A program made the position numbers and the translations under genes. Shown here one piece after another: positions 18,544-31,305 of a stretch of 64,000 bases of DNA. Under the pieces are notes generated by a model that had not been told where the DNA came from, did not search any database, and worked only from the letters and a program-made list of their open reading frames with translations. Numbering within the stretch: position 1 is the first letter of the stretch; the number at the start of each line of letters is the position of its first letter. Source of the stretch: Chelydra serpentina (taxonomy: Eukaryota; Chordata; Testudines; Chelydridae). The stretch is taken from positions 121,022,001-121,086,000 of the forward strand of contig JBAIAC010000008.1 in the NCBI GenBank assembly GCA_037349315.1. Reading direction: 5' to 3'.

Positions 18544-21500
18544 CAAACTCAGTAACAACAGAAATTGCTTTACAATATGGAAAGCCTGATATCAATTAAA
18601 TTTTTTACTTATTGACAAAATAAATATTAACATACCATGGATACATTAGGAGACTGGCAATGGAATAAAGAGCGTCCCACTTCGAGAACAACAGTTTGAA
18701 TCCAGCCTGGCTTAGTAGTAACATGAAATTCATACAAAGTGCTGGCTGTTCAGTGATCTGTGTGAAGTGAGCGGATAGTGTCAGTCTTACTCTTATTAGA
18801 CGCCTATGTAAAGCACATACAATCACCACATTTGGCAACTTGATGAGTAGTCTCGGAAGAGAGGCCAAGGACTGAAGGGCATGGGGACTAACTACCTCTC
18901 TATATTCTAAGTTCTCTATTACCTTCTGTGAGCATTAAAAGTTCACTTTGTACATATAGAATATTTAGTATTTTAAAGATCATCATCATCTAAATGACAA
19001 ATGACAAAAGCTTTATCTTGCAAAAAACTATTTTAATTTGTCTTGCCCACAGTCGTACAAATATTAAATATAATGTAGTGAAACTGTTGAGAAACGAATA
19101 CTACTGGGATGAAATTCATCCCAGTTCAGAGACTTTCATACCACATAAGCCCTTGGGCAGGGATTTTCACTGATAGCCAATAGGAGTTGGGCACTTTACT
19201 CAATGAGGCCCCTTTGAATATCCCAGCCTTAATATTGCCCATGAGTCATGCACTCTGCAAATGGCCTTGCACAGGGGTCCTCTGCACTGATTTTGCATTT
19301 CACTCTCTGCAATTAAGTATAATAGTCTGAAATCTCTTCTGAGAGAAAAATCATCACTGGTTCAAGTGGCAGCTATGGAAACTGTACTTTGTAGTTATTT
19401 TCCATTGGTGACAGAAGTGCTCTGATCACAGCAGCCTGTGAAGAAGTAAATGTTATTTGTTTCCAGCTGTTCTAATTAAAAGCCTTCACAGCAGTATTCG
19501 AAAGAAAAAGAAATACTACTTCTCAAAGAGTAGGGGAAAGGCCCTTGTATTATAGGTCAAAGTTCCCTCTCATTATAAAAGACTTTTTTTTTGGTGGGGG
19601 GGGGGGGGGTTTAAAAATAAGTCGCAATGATGAGCAGACAAGCAGTGTCATCAAAAAGCAGTGTTGAAAAGCAATGGTTCAAAAACTCAGTACAAAGCAA
19701 TAAAAGTAGTCTGGGTTCTTTATGTTACTTGTTTAATTATTGACTGGGTTGGTGGGTGATAACTAGGTTATATAAACACAGACTTTTAAAAAAAAGGCCA
19801 AACATATAATAAAGTGTCTGGCATTAACTAAAAATATGGTTAAGTTACAAACTCCCCACAGAAAATAAAAACACAAGTCTTATGTCAATCCAAAGACTAT
19901 ACACTTTTATTGCTATATAATTTTGTGGCCCTGTAATAAAGGAACATTTTCTAAATGTAATTAAAACCACAAAGCTTGCCAAGAAACACCTGTCAGTTAA
20001 CAGGTGTCACTATTGTTCTAGGAGTACTTTTCTTATGATTTTCAGATATATTCCTTCTACTACCTACCTATTAAAATCTACCTATTTAGAAAAGCTAACT
20101 ATCTCCAGCACATTACAGAGCAGAGCAATGCATATAATACATGGCAGAAAATAGACAAGAATAGATGCACCATTGTGTATCACATGGGCGTAAAAAAAAA
20201 AAAAAAAGAAAAAGAATCCCGTACCAGAGCACAACTGGCAGTGTTTAAGACAATTTCATTTAAATTTAATATAAGGACATATATCATATTGCTAAGACAT
20301 TTTTTGCTAAGACATTTTTAGCACAACTTAGAACTTAAACGGAGCTTTTACCTACAAAGGTCACAGAAAGTGTTTAGGAGGAAAAAAACTGGAAAAGGAA
20401 AACATATAATTCTTGATGCGTAAGTAAAGTCTGTTTGTTCCTATGTACATTGGAGAAATTGTTCAAAATCCATCCCCCTCTGGGGAACCATGACCACTGT
20501 AATTGCTGCCAAGGTCAAGGAGACCTAAAATGACTTGTTAAATAAATGCTGGAAAGGCAAGTTAGAGCAGATTCAAGAGAGTTTTAACCTGTGCATCAAC
20601 ATTTTTCTAAGTCATAAAATTCTACAGAACAGAATACATATGACATTACTTATTTAGGTCTGTTTGACCTCTTTTCCTGCTTTTAAACTTGAGCACAGCT
20701 TCTTCCACAATTGGCAGGTTTCCTTGTCCTAAGCCCAGATGCACAGCAAATTTCAGAAGGGAGAACACTGAATTTGCATAATTAGAATGAGAGCTGCATG
20801 GCATCATTCTTGCTATTCAAATTATGTACAAAACTAGGATCCACAGCATTGAAGGGCAAAAAAAAAAAAGCCAATAATACTTTTACTTCCTCACAACTCT
20901 GGATGTATATTTTGTGTAATTAGTTAACTTTTATCATCATTTATTGATTTTAGCTAAACAGTCCAAATTTTGACTCATGGGCTATACAGTGAATACAGGT
21001 TCAGTCTCTGGGTCACATCTGTTAACAAACTGCTTGTAACAGAAAGCAGATTTATTTAGTTTGGATGGGGATGTGCTGCGTAGAGCCCCAATGAATTCCA
21101 GTAATAAGCCTGTGGTGGGGGATCTATAGATAGCTGCAATTATGGAGTCTGATTCAGTATTAAATTGCCAGGGAATAAGAGGTCCCCTCCTCAATCTTAA
21201 ATTCCTTTAAAGCCATCTGTAGCCTTTTGTCCCTCCTTTAAAAAAAAAGCCTTGCTGGTGTTCAGAATGTGATTTCCACAGCCCCCAAGCATGGTCCACA
21301 CAAAGTCCAAACTTCACTTCAATGCCAGGCAGCAGCAAAAACAGAGCAATGAGTCAGAGCTAGAGATAGGAAGGATAGGCTCCCTCATGCATGAATTTTT
21401 CCAATGCTTCCCGGTTTCAGTCGGGTAGGAAAGAGCCTATTCTCTCACTGTTTCTTGCCCAGTTAAAACCAGGAAGAGGCCAGTAAAGCAGGCTTTTTAA

Positions 21501-22367
21501 ATTTTATTTTAAGTTACCCACTCAGGATTTGATACAGGAGTTTACCAGCATTTTCATTTTAGCTGAACCAGCCTACTCCTAATAATGTGTAATAGGCAAT
21601 AGTGAGACCATAAAAGGGGGGAAAAAGGCACACGGCTCACATCCCTCTCATGTCTCCCCTTCTCACCAATGACTTGATGGAAAATTGTATAAATTCCTCA
21701 AGTGGTAAGAGCCCACAGCACCAGCAAGGGGAACCACCCCCCCCCCCCCCGCATCCACCCCCAAAAAAAGCCTGGACGAGAACACAGCAGAGGAAGTCAA
21801 AGGAAAAATTAGGACTGATTACGAAGAGGGCAGTAGCAAACTGTCTCCCATAACATCTGGACTTGTCAACCGGCCAAAGCTCCAATCTAGTATAAGGCCG
21901 GGTCATGGCAGTGATATACAACTTCCTCATAGTGACAGACAGAAATGAAAAAAATCACCATTCATATTTCTCCATCTTTCAGTTGCTTTTGATACTGTTG
22001 ATTGTAAGTATTGCTGATCCATATATATCCTGACAGGAATCAGCTGAACTGTGCTAAACTGCCTTCACCAGTTTCTTTCCAATAGATCCCAAGAAATCAT
22101 GATGGACAACTGGTCATTGTTCTTAAAAACTCTCTCTCATATCAAGTCCTGAAAGGGTTAGTCCGATCACCATTCTTATTCATCAACTTTGTACATCCAT
22201 TTGGGGCAATAACAAGACAACATATGAGCCAGATGTCAGCAGAACGAAAATAGCATACAGCTCATTAACCAGCTGTATCAACCAAAAAATCCTGCTGTAT
22301 CCTAGATATTGCAATGTTGGGGAAAACAAAAAACAAAACAACTTCCTCCCCCCAAAAGCTGAATGAA
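18544..22367. other. AT-rich DNA with simple repeats, no gene
   Basis: About 3.8 kb. It holds a T then G run at about 19587-19612, an A-run near 20193, a C-run near 21738-21750 and a diverged dispersed repeat near 19155-19235 (gattttcactgatagccaat). Several short open frames here are low-complexity shadows. No gene or RNA gene is supported. Confidence 0.5.
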
Positions 22368-23219
22368 GAAATGGAGGTTATTTACCTGAAAATGGAGGTT
22401 CTTCAAGATGTGTGGTCACTATCTTTATTCACATGTAAGCATGCATGCACTCCATGTGCCTCAGACCAGAGATTTCTAGCTAGTAGTGTCCATTTGTCCG
22501 TGCCCACATTGTTGCCCTCCTTGTGCTCTGAACCAAGGGTATAAGGGGTGGGGTGGACTGACCCTTCTCCAGTTACTCTTCTTACTGCAAATCAGAAAGA
22601 TCCAAAAGAGACGGGAAGGACGGTAGGTAGTGGAATACACATAGGAATCGCAAATCTTGAAGAACCTCTGGTTTACAGGTAAGTAACCTCTATTTCTTCG
22701 ACTGCTCATTCCTATGTGTAAAAGTGGGTAACTGGTAATCAGAATTCAAACAGGAAGTAGGTGAGAGGATACAGTTGATATACATGTCTGTTATACTGCT
22801 GTCTCAATGCTGCATCTGCAGAAGAGGCCTGGACTAATGTGTAATGTTTTGTGAATTTGCAAATGGAGATCCAGGTAGCCTCTCACCCCCATCCAGTGGA
22901 GGAATACACACCAGTTGATAAAGAATGATGCAGCCGGAGATCCACTTAGTCTCTGAGCACATACTTGTCCTCACAATCACTCCACTATATCAATAAGTAA
23001 TCTTGGTGATTTTATCCATTTCATTCTTTGCAGTGAAAATGACAAAGCTCAGCTGACATTGAGAGAGTGAAGTCTCCTCCACTCATTGTCAGTATGACGT
23101 TTTGGAAAGAATACTGGTAAGTGAATATGTTGATTCATATGAAACTTGGAAAGAACCTTGTGGATCAATTTCAGGTGGAACAGAAGGTGAAATATGGTGT
23201 ATGGTTAGTCAGCCATGAG

Positions 23220-23817
23220 GGCTCCTAGTTCACTCACCCTTCTGGCTGAGGTGATGGCGCCTAGAAAGGTGACCTTCAGGGCTAGGAAGGTGACCTTCAG
23301 GGAGAGGTGTGACATTGAACATGGGGCCAATGGTTCAAAGGTGATCTGGTAATGACTGATAGTACAAGTTGAGGTGCCATCATGGTGTAAGTTTCACTAT
23401 CACAAGACCTTTCAGGAATCTAATTGTTGTTAGGTGAGTAAAAATGGAGTAGCTTTCTACCAGAGCAAAGAAAGCACCCATAGCTTCTAGGTGGATGCAC
23501 AGTGAATTAATGGAAACCCCTGAAGGGATATCTGCTGATTCTAGGGATAACTTATTATGTTGTGTCCATTTAGCCAGAAAGCATTTGCTAGCGGAGTCTT
23601 TCCTAGTTTGACTGAGAATAGACTGAATGGCCTCTGAGCATGAATGTTCTAGGTCTGATGACCATCCAAATATCACAGGGTTAAGTGAAGAGGGTTGGGA
23701 CTGGGATGTCTGGTCTTGCCATTCTTGTGAGTTACTACATCTGCGAAGGGTTGGATGCGGATAAGAGGACAGGCTGACATCCACAAAAGGTCCAGAAATC
23801 AGAACGATCTGGGCCAA
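23220..23817 (-). pseudogene. DIRS tyrosine recombinase remnant
   Basis: The reading frame 23380-23817 carries the core-binding start (SILSQTRKDSASKCFLAKW) aligned with SSRKPSTRSTYSAKW of the intact copy. Near 23225-23260 the catalytic Arg motif survives as AITSARRVSEL in another frame. Between them are frameshifts, and the C-terminal His-Arg-Tyr part is not intact. It is a decayed relic of the integrating enzyme. Confidence 0.75.
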
Positions 23818-24137
23818 TTACAATGAACTCACCTCTGTCGTAGCAAATTTTTCATAGATCTTGTGGTAGTAGAGGCATAGAGGGGAAGGCACATCTCAGG
23901 TAGTGTATCCAGGGTAACAGGGGGGCATCAGCCCTGGCCCAGAGCAAATCTGGAGCAATAAAAAGGTGAACTTGTTTGTCTGGGATGAAAACAGGTTCCA
24001 GGATGGTTTTCCCTACTGGGTGAAGATTTCATACACAATTCCATCCTAAATCTCCCGCTCATGGTTTGTGGAGAGGTGCCTGCTGAGATTACCTACCAGG
24101 TGCACAAAACACTCTGGTGGACATGTAGCAGAGAGTG

Positions 24138-25370
24138 TTATGTGATTTCTGATGCACCAGCTCCATAAACTGACTGCCTGTATGCCAAGAAAAAGGGATT
24201 TTGCTCCATCTTATTTATGCAAAATACAGGTGTCATGTTATCGGACATTGTCTGGACTTGGCAGGACTGAATAAGTGGAAGGAATGCACAGCAGGCTAGT
24301 AGGCTGATGGGCATCCTGACCTCCTGAGGAGTCCAAGTGCCTTGCATGGTTTGACTGTCCACGTGAACTCCCCATCCAATGAGAGATGAGTCTGTGACAA
24401 TGGTCATGTTGGCCTGAAGAAAGGAACTCCCCACATACACTTGTTCCAGGTTCATCCAACAGACAAGACAAGTCGTGACCTGGGTGGGATTTGTTAGCTT
24501 AGTATTTATGTTGTCTCAGTCTGGTGAGTAAACAGACCAGAGCAAGCCTGTAGGTGTCAGAGGTGGAGCCTGGCAAACAGCATTACATAAGTACATGAGG
24601 CTATTCAGCCTAGTAGGGAAAGACAGACCTTGGCAGTAGTCAGATATCTGAGAGTAACTCATCTTTTCAAGTTGTTCATGGCCTGGAATCTTTCTATACA
24701 AAGGTAGGCCCTTGCTGAAGTCAAATCTAGGGTCACTTCTATAAAGTCTACCGCCCTTGGGGAAGTCAAAGTGGACTTTTCTATGTTGACACAGAGTCCC
24801 AAGGTTACCAGAAAATGGAGCAAGAATAGGGTTGCCAAGTGGACCTCTTGGCTGGATTGGTCCATCAGGATCCAATCGTTCAGGTATGAGAAGATGGTGT
24901 AGCCAGGCCATCTCATTTGAACTGCCACCTCAGAGAAGATCTTTTTGAAGACCCTGGGTGCTGCTGCTTGCCAAAACAGAAGTTCTCTGAATTGGTAGTG
25001 TTCTTGTCCTTTCGCAAATCTGAAGAACTTTCTGTGGGATGGATGAACGTACACATGAAAGTAATCAACCTTCATATCAAGAGCCATGAACAACGTGCCC
25101 TCCTCCAAGGAGGGGATTATTGATGCCAATGTGACCATTCAGAATTTGATTTGTGACTAAAAGCATTTAAATTGCCAAAGGTTGAGAATGGGTATCCATC
25201 ACCAGTTTTTCTTGGGAACTATGAAATACGGGGAATAGAAACCTTTCCATTGGTGCTGGGATGGCACTGCCTATGTGGCCTCTCATTGGAGGAGAAAGTC
25301 TCCTGATGGAGAATCTCCTCATGAGAGTCGTCCCTGAAGAGGGGTCAGGAAAATCTACCGGAGTAGCCAA
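24138..25370 (-). pseudogene. DIRS RT-RNase H remnant
   Basis: Two frames give the family order. 24659-25138 holds the RT with ALDMKVDYFHVYVHPSHRKF and YLND in place of the YLDD active site, then VNIEKSTLTSPRAVDFIEV. 24138-24455 holds RNase H starting TIVTDSSLIGWGVHVDS. The stretch 25167-25370 gives a damaged RT N-terminal part. The loss of one active-site Asp (YLDD to YLND) and the frameshifts make it inactive. Confidence 0.8.
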
Positions 25371-26318
25371 GGTGGATGATCTCTAATAACTGCTTGTCTG
25401 TTTTAATGCCTTCCAATTGTGAGTGGAGAGAATGAGGTGGTAACCAAAGATTTGAGAGGCAATAGGGAATAGCATCAATAAGGGTAGGCAGTTCTCGATC
25501 ACCCTATCAAAGGTAATCCTTGGATAGTGGATGAAGTTGAGTAGGTGCAGTTGATGTAGAGGGAGCTATAAACCAGGGCCAATGCTACAAAAACACACTG
25601 AAAGCGTATCTTAAGAAAACTGATGTGGACATCACAAACTGGGACGAGCAAGCCACCAACCGACCCCAATGGTGCCATATCCTCCATCAGGCAGTGGCCC
25701 GCTTTGAGGAGAAGCACCTTGCCCTCGAAGTTGAAAAGAGAGAGAGGAGGAAGGAAAAAGAAAAAACTTTCTCCCAGCAGGCATGTCTGTATCTACTGCA
25801 GGTGGATTTGTGGTTCCAGGATCAGACTCCTGAGCCATCCCAGGACCCATATGTAAATCTGTGGTAGAGATCATCCTTGAATTGAGGAATCGCCAATCAT
25901 CAAACCTGGGCCTTTGTGTCCTCTGGAGTTTGCATGGCGGTTCAAAGGGACACTGGTGGCAGAATGGCTGAGGGGGTGGTCTCGGCTTGTACACCTGTTT
26001 GCGGTGTTTTTTCTTTGGGGCTGGGGTATAAATGCCCAGGGAGTGGAGGACGTCTTAGCGGCTTTTAGCCAGTGTAAAGATTCATTAAGCTTTTTGTTGA
26101 ATAAATTAAACTCGAAGGGTTCTCAGAATCTCTCTGGGGAGACCTGAGAACTGGAGCCAAGACTCTCACCTCATAACTACTGCCATAGCTATCTCTCCAG
26201 ATGCGATATCAGCAGCATCCACTCCAGACTGAAGAGAAGTTTCTCCAGTCTCAGGCGAGTGGAGACCATGCATACCTATGTGTGGAATACACACTGGAAC
26301 CAGCACTCAAAGAACTAC

Positions 26319-27549
26319 TAGTTAAACTTGAACACCATATACACTGAAGTGATGTGGAAGACAGAAGTATTTCAAAGGACTGGCAAACACTACCATCTTG
26401 CCTTTCCTCTATTCCTCCACCAGTAGCCAAGAAAATGCATAACTTAGGGGCCAGGCTCATTACTAATTCTGGACAGCTAGGTAGTACGTTATGCTTACAG
26501 CTCAGGCTAGTGAGAAACAAATAGGTCAGTTTTCTATGAGATGACCAAGCTACAAGGGTCTGTGAATAATCTCTGAATGCCACAGCACTACCACTCCGCA
26601 CCTCCCTCTTTCTCCATAGAGATCTCCAGCCTCCAGCTCATTTACTTGGCTAGGAACAGGATCTGACCGTCCCTATTTAAATCTGACATGTTTTATTTGC
26701 TTTGTAGGTTGTTGTTCTATCCCAAATTTCTCAAAGTCCTAAACTAACAAATTTACACCTGTCCTCTTTGGGAATTGGTCAATGCCTGGGTTACACTTGC
26801 TTGGAAGGGTAGTGCTATTATTTATGTAGCACCAAAAGTATGCTAGGCATTTTACAAGCAAGTATGAACACAGAATCATTGGCCCCAAAGAGTTTACAAT
26901 CTTAAAAGAGTGCAGAGATGAGGCACAGAATAAGAAGAAGCACACGAAAAGCAAAAGGATTTCAGCAATGACGTTAAGCATGACTCTTGTTGGATTCATG
27001 TTTTTGTGTATATACTCATCTATTTTGTCAACATTTTTTAAAGAGAGAACTAGGTTTACAGGCATCATGAAAGAAGTGTGTTTGAAAGGAGAAACTTGGA
27101 GAAGGCAAGACAGATGAAGTCAGGAAGGAAACGCTAAGCATATGGGAACAGACGGAAGAAGGAGCAAATATGAGACTTGGAGAAGGAAACAAAGGGAATG
27201 GTCAGTCCTACCGCTTGTATTAAGCAAACTGGACAATTGAGAACAGAAGAAAGAGACCAGGTCAGAGAGGCAACAGGAGATTTAACTCCAGTCTTCATTT
27301 AAGACTGTAAAATTCTCTTTTGCTATGTATACTGTATGTATGTGGTTTATGAAGGACATCTAAACTCCTTAAAATGGGTTCCACCTAATGATGCTGGTTT
27401 TTGAATGCAAGAACAAAATAGAGCCTTGGATATGCTCTTCAACTACCAACTATATATTAAGATTCATTAAGAGCTGTTCTAATGCCATTCTTCTATACGC
27501 ATAAAAGGAGGAAGAAACTGCATTCCAAAATTAATGAATGACAGCTATG
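26319..27549. other. DNA between two DIRS relics, one old repeat
   Basis: No gene is seen. About 26790-26940 (tatttatgtagcaccaaaag, then ccccaaagagtttacaatct) resembles an ancient amniote dispersed repeat; the family is uncertain. Confidence 0.4.
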
Positions 27550-27559
27550 CAAACAGACT

Positions 27560-28960
27560 TACTCAGAGATAGAGGGCCACATACAATACCAGTGAGTTGA
27601 TGTCTGCATCTTCTCACAGCATATCTGAATTTGACCCAGAATGTTGAAGTAGAAGATAAAGCTATTTTCAATGAGGCTGAAGGATGTCCATAAACTGAAG
27701 GGATTGATCCTGGACTTCCTCCAAGAGGATACCCAAATCAAGGGCCACGCTCTGCAGCAGCTCTTGGTACTGGTGGTGACCATCAGGGGGCGAGAGGTTT
27801 GGGGTATTCAGATTTTTGTCCAGAGAGGACAATGCTGCCATTGGGACCGGCAGCACTGGGTCACACTCTGGGTCTGCTTCCAAATCTGAGCTGGATGGTT
27901 CCAATAGAGGGGCCTGGAAAGAAAAGTGCAAGGTGGGTATGGGCAGTGATACAGATCCCATGAGGGCCATTGCAGCCAGGAGGTCTGGTCCAGTGGGTTC
28001 TGTGGGCCCCGTGGGCCCCAAGGATAGGGATATCACTGCAGCAGGACCAGGGGGTAGCTCGCCTGGCGTGGACCACCTGCCCAGGACAGCAGGAAGAACG
28101 ACAGCTTTTCTGCCAAAAAGTCATCTGAGTCTGAAGAAGCCTCCACAGCAGTGGGGCTGTCGGTGCAGGCAGTCCCATGACTGCCAGGTGTGCATCCCAG
28201 CCCAGGACGAGCAGTGCCATTCACTGATGTAGGTGGCTGCAAAGCAGAGAGAGGAGCAGGGAGTACAGGTATGGCAGGTTGCAGTGCACCGGGTGGGGGA
28301 AGGGGTTCCACCGATCAGGGTGTCAAGGGCACAACCCACTGACTACCATAGCCGGGGGAGGTGCGTGGAGTGGAGCACAGGGACTCCTGTTGAAGTGTAG
28401 GAGCACGCCTCAGAGGGCTGTCACACCGCATGGCTGGCGCGGGAGCAGACAGTACTGGTACCTCCTTCTTACTCTTGGCCTTCCCCTCCCCCCCAGATGT
28501 GCAGTTGTACCGGGTGGCATGGCAGGTTCTGCACACGATGTTTCACCTCACCAGGCACAGTTCGGGAAGGAAACACTGTGCATCGCAGCAGTCTGCGACA
28601 GGGACCTGCTGTGATGTCCATGGGAGCACTTGCAGCTCTCCTTCTTGGCCTTGTCATGCTCGGTGTTGCTGTTGGATCTGGGTGGGAGGTAGAGGGTGGG
28701 GTGGTCACTGTCGGCGAAGAGTGGTGCACCGCCAGTTCAGGATTGGATGCAGCATAGAGCCAGAGCGCTTCCTCCATGAGGAATTTGAGGAGGCACAGGT
28801 GATGCCTTGTGGGTCTGCAGTTGAAAGGACCTGCAGACATCGCTGCGAGAAATGCTTCCCCCAGGCAAGGAGATTCAGCAGCTGTGCTGGCCACTCACCA
28901 AGAACAAGCAAAGGCACAAGGCCCAGTTCTTAAACACTGAGACACGGGACATAATCCGCC
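27560..28960 (-). pseudogene. DIRS gag-like remnant
   Basis: The frame at 27668-28036 contains LLQSVALDLGILLEEVQDQ followed by FMDILQ, which lines up with the ALNMDLQIEEVPELEDPVVD block of the intact gag at about 4560-4640. Upstream pieces are Pro- and Ser-rich and change frame several times; VCRTCHATRYNC near 28500-28535 corresponds to the N-terminal Cys cluster. A segment of this gag (28783-28965) is present again, inverted, at 29202-29378. Confidence 0.75.
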
Positions 28961-29100
28961 AGTAAACTCAAGGTGGGCCCCAAACGGGACAACTATCTAC
29001 ACTAACTCACTACAAGCTCAAGTATCAGAGGGGTAGCCGTGTTAGTCTGGATCTGTAGAAGCGACAAAGGGTCCTGTGGCACCTTATAGACTAACAGAGG

Positions 29101-29150
29101 TATTGGAGCATAAGCTTTCGTGGGTGAATACCCACTTCTTCGGATGCAAG
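29101..29150 (-). ncRNA. Hammerhead-ribozyme-like core in the Penelope-like repeat
   Basis: Minus-strand reading gives CCGAAGA, then a helix gtgggt/acccac closed by attc, then CGAAA, then gcttatgc and TC. This is the order of a hammerhead core: CUGANGA box (here with U4 changed to C), helix II, GAAA box, a very short helix III with loop ttat, and a UC cleavage site. Such motifs are described in Penelope-like elements. Helix I pairing is poor here, so cleavage is doubtful. Confidence 0.4.
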
Positions 29151-29417
29151 CAGTGGAAATGTCCAGAGGCAGATATAAATGCATATAAATCCGCACTTCA
29201 CTGGCGGATTATGTCCCGTGTCTCAGTGTTTAAGAACTGGGCCTTGTGCCTTTGCTTGTTCTTGGTGAGTGACCAGCACAGCTGCTGAATCCCCTTGCCT
29301 GGGGGAAGCATTTCTCGCAGCGATGTCTGCAGGTCCTTTCAACTGCAGACCCACAAGGCATCACCTGTGCCTCCTCAAATGCATTTATATCTGCCTCTGG
29401 ACATTTCCACTGCTTGC

Positions 29418-29466
29418 ATCCGAAGAAGTGGGTATTCACCCACGAAAGCTTATGCTTCAATACCTC
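29418..29466 (+). ncRNA. Second hammerhead-like core, opposite strand
   Basis: The inverted sister copy has the same box order: ccgaagaagtgggtattcac, then ccacgaaagcttatgc. It reads TTC instead of CTC at the cleavage site. It is likely inactive but shows that the fold is a property of the repeat family. Confidence 0.35.
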
Positions 29467-29527
29467 TGTTAGTCTATAAGGTGCCACAGGACCCTTTGTC
29501 GTAACTACAAGCTATGTACACAACTAA

Positions 29528-31305
29528 GGCCTGGTCTACACTAGGACTTTATGTCGAATTTAGCAGCGTTAACTCGATTTAACCCTGCACCCGTCCACAT
29601 TACGAAGCTATTTATTTCGACATAAATGGCTCTTTAATTCGATTTATGTACTCCTCCCCGATGAGGGGAGTACCGCCAAATTCGACATGGCCATGTCGAA
29701 TTCGTGTTACTGTGGACGGAATTCGACGCTAATAGCTCCTGGAGCTATCCCACAGCACACCACTCAGTGGACGCTCTGGACAGCAATCCGAGCTCGGATG
29801 CTCTGACCAGCCACTCAGGAAAAGCCCCGGGAAAATTTGAATTCCTTTTCCTGTCTGGCCAGTTTGAATCTCATTTCCTGTTTGGACATCGTGGCGAGCT
29901 CAGAAGCACTGGCAACGATGCAGAGCTCTGCAGCCGTGGTGACCATGACATCGCAGAATAGGAAGAGAGCACCAGCTTGGACTGATCGGGAAGTCTTGGA
30001 CCTGATCGCTGTGTGGGGCGATGAGTCCATGCTTACGGAGCTGCGATCCAAAAGACGGAATGCAAAATTTATGAGAAGATTTCCAAGGCAATGGCGGAGA
30101 GAGGATACGTCCGGGATGCAACGCAGTGCCCCGTGAAAATCAGGCATACCAAAAAACCAAAGAGTCCAACGGACGCTCCGGATTGCAGCCACACACATGC
30201 CGTCTTTACAAGGCACTGCATGCTATGCTCGGTGGTGCTGCCACCACTACCCCACCAGTGTCCGTGGACTCTGACGACGGGGTCTTATGTACAGCCACGT
30301 CGTCTGAAATTTTCACGCACGGTGAAGAAGAGGAAGGAGAGGAGGAGGACGAGGCAGTCGACAGCGCTTTCACCGCTGATTTCCCCGACAGCCAGGATCT
30401 GGTCATCACCCTCACCGAGATCCCCTACGAACCCTCCCAAAGCAGCAGCCCGGACCAGGACCCAGGCGAAGGATCGTCAGGTCGGTGTTTTAAACATTTA
30501 TTTTGAAGAGAATAGGCATTGGTTTGTTATCAATGTGTTTTTATTGCTTACTTTGCAATAGGCGCTTCAGTTTTCAATCTTTTCCAAGGCAACTACTCGA
30601 ATAGTCTGTCAATATGTATGGGGATAGAGGAGAAATCCCCATCGGAGATCTCCGCGAAACTCTCTGGAAGCTACAGTGAAAGCTTTTGCATCAGGTTCCC
30701 AGGGAGAGCGGCCTTACTATCTCCTCCATGGTAGGATACTTTTCCACGCCATGCAAGCTGCAGGTACTCTGGTATCATTGCCTTGCCTCTCAGAGTTCAT
30801 GTCCTCGTGGAGCTTCCGTTGCCTCCTCGCCCGATTTATCTGCATCTGCCTCTGGAAAAGGTGGACGATAAGGCACGAGGTTGTTGACAACGGACAGAAC
30901 AGCAGCGATAATCGCGGAGGGCTCCATGCTCGCTGTCCTGTGGCATCCGTGCTGTCAATCACCAGAAAAGGGCGCGATGTAATTGCCCGCCAGCGCTTTC
31001 ACGTAGGGAGGGCGGGAGTGTAGGTCGAATGACGACATGTTCCCAAAACCACCCTCGACACATTTTTGGCCCCAGAAGGCACTGGGGGCTAGACCCAGAA
31101 TTCCAATGGGCAGCGGGGACTGCGGGAACTGTGGGATAGCTACCCACAGTGCACCGCTTGCAATGTCGACGCTTGCCCCGTTAGTGTGGACTCACAAACT
31201 TGAATTAATGTCCTTGGTGTGGATTCGCACGATCGACTTTGTAAAATCGGTTTCACAAGTTCGGTTTAAGATAAATCGAACTATTCTCGTAGTGTAGACA
31301 TACCC
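29528..31305. mobile_element. Internally deleted Harbinger copy
   Basis: 1778 bases with the same termini as the element at 7868-13088 and TAA duplications at 29525-29527 and 31306-31308. It is collinear with the long copy except that positions equivalent to about 9142-12567 are missing. The junction lies near 30786 (ttgccttgc joined to ctctcagagttcatg). The lost part includes Myb exon 2, the 78-bp array and all but the first codons of the transposase, so this copy cannot move on its own. It sits in the leader of a DIRS relic. Confidence 0.92.
29918..30480 (+). pseudogene. Myb/SANT-like exon 1 remnant in the short Harbinger
   Basis: Equivalent to 8258-8834 and about 95 percent identical by eye. 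A one-base deletion near 30063 (tgcaaaatttatgag for tgcgaaaatttatgag) and a 13-base deletion near 30140 break the SANT domain. The frame reopens downstream as the acidic part (EEEEGEEEDEA). The donor (tcaggtcggt) is retained but exon 2 is absent, so no functional protein is possible. Confidence 0.88.

Larger units (their letters stand above)
22368..26318 (-). mobile_element. Decayed DIRS element, gag partly deleted
   Basis: Minus-strand DIRS relic. The left terminus near 22370-22440 (ggaggttcttcaagatgtgt) is inverted within an internal complementary region at about 22628-22720, as in the intact copy. Going right come recombinase, RNase H and RT remnants and the gag C-terminal part. A DIRS-type end follows at about 26265-26318 (gtggaatacacactgg, then cactcaaagaac). 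The gag N-terminal half is missing between them, so this looks like an internally deleted copy. Many stops and frameshifts indicate age. Confidence 0.8.
29019..29503. mobile_element. Penelope-like terminal repeats in an inverted arrangement
   Basis: Two copies of a repeat with tagactaacagaggtattgg and agctttcgtgggtgaatacc face each other: 29031-29188 and 29380-29502. Between them is an inverted copy of neighbouring gag DNA (29202-29378, from 28783-28965). The compound is flanked by actacaagct at 29009-29018 and 29504-29513, a 10-base duplication that fits one insertion event. The repeat belongs, as I recall, to the terminal repeats of reptile Penelope-like elements; the family name is from memory. 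No coding part of such an element is present. Confidence 0.65.
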
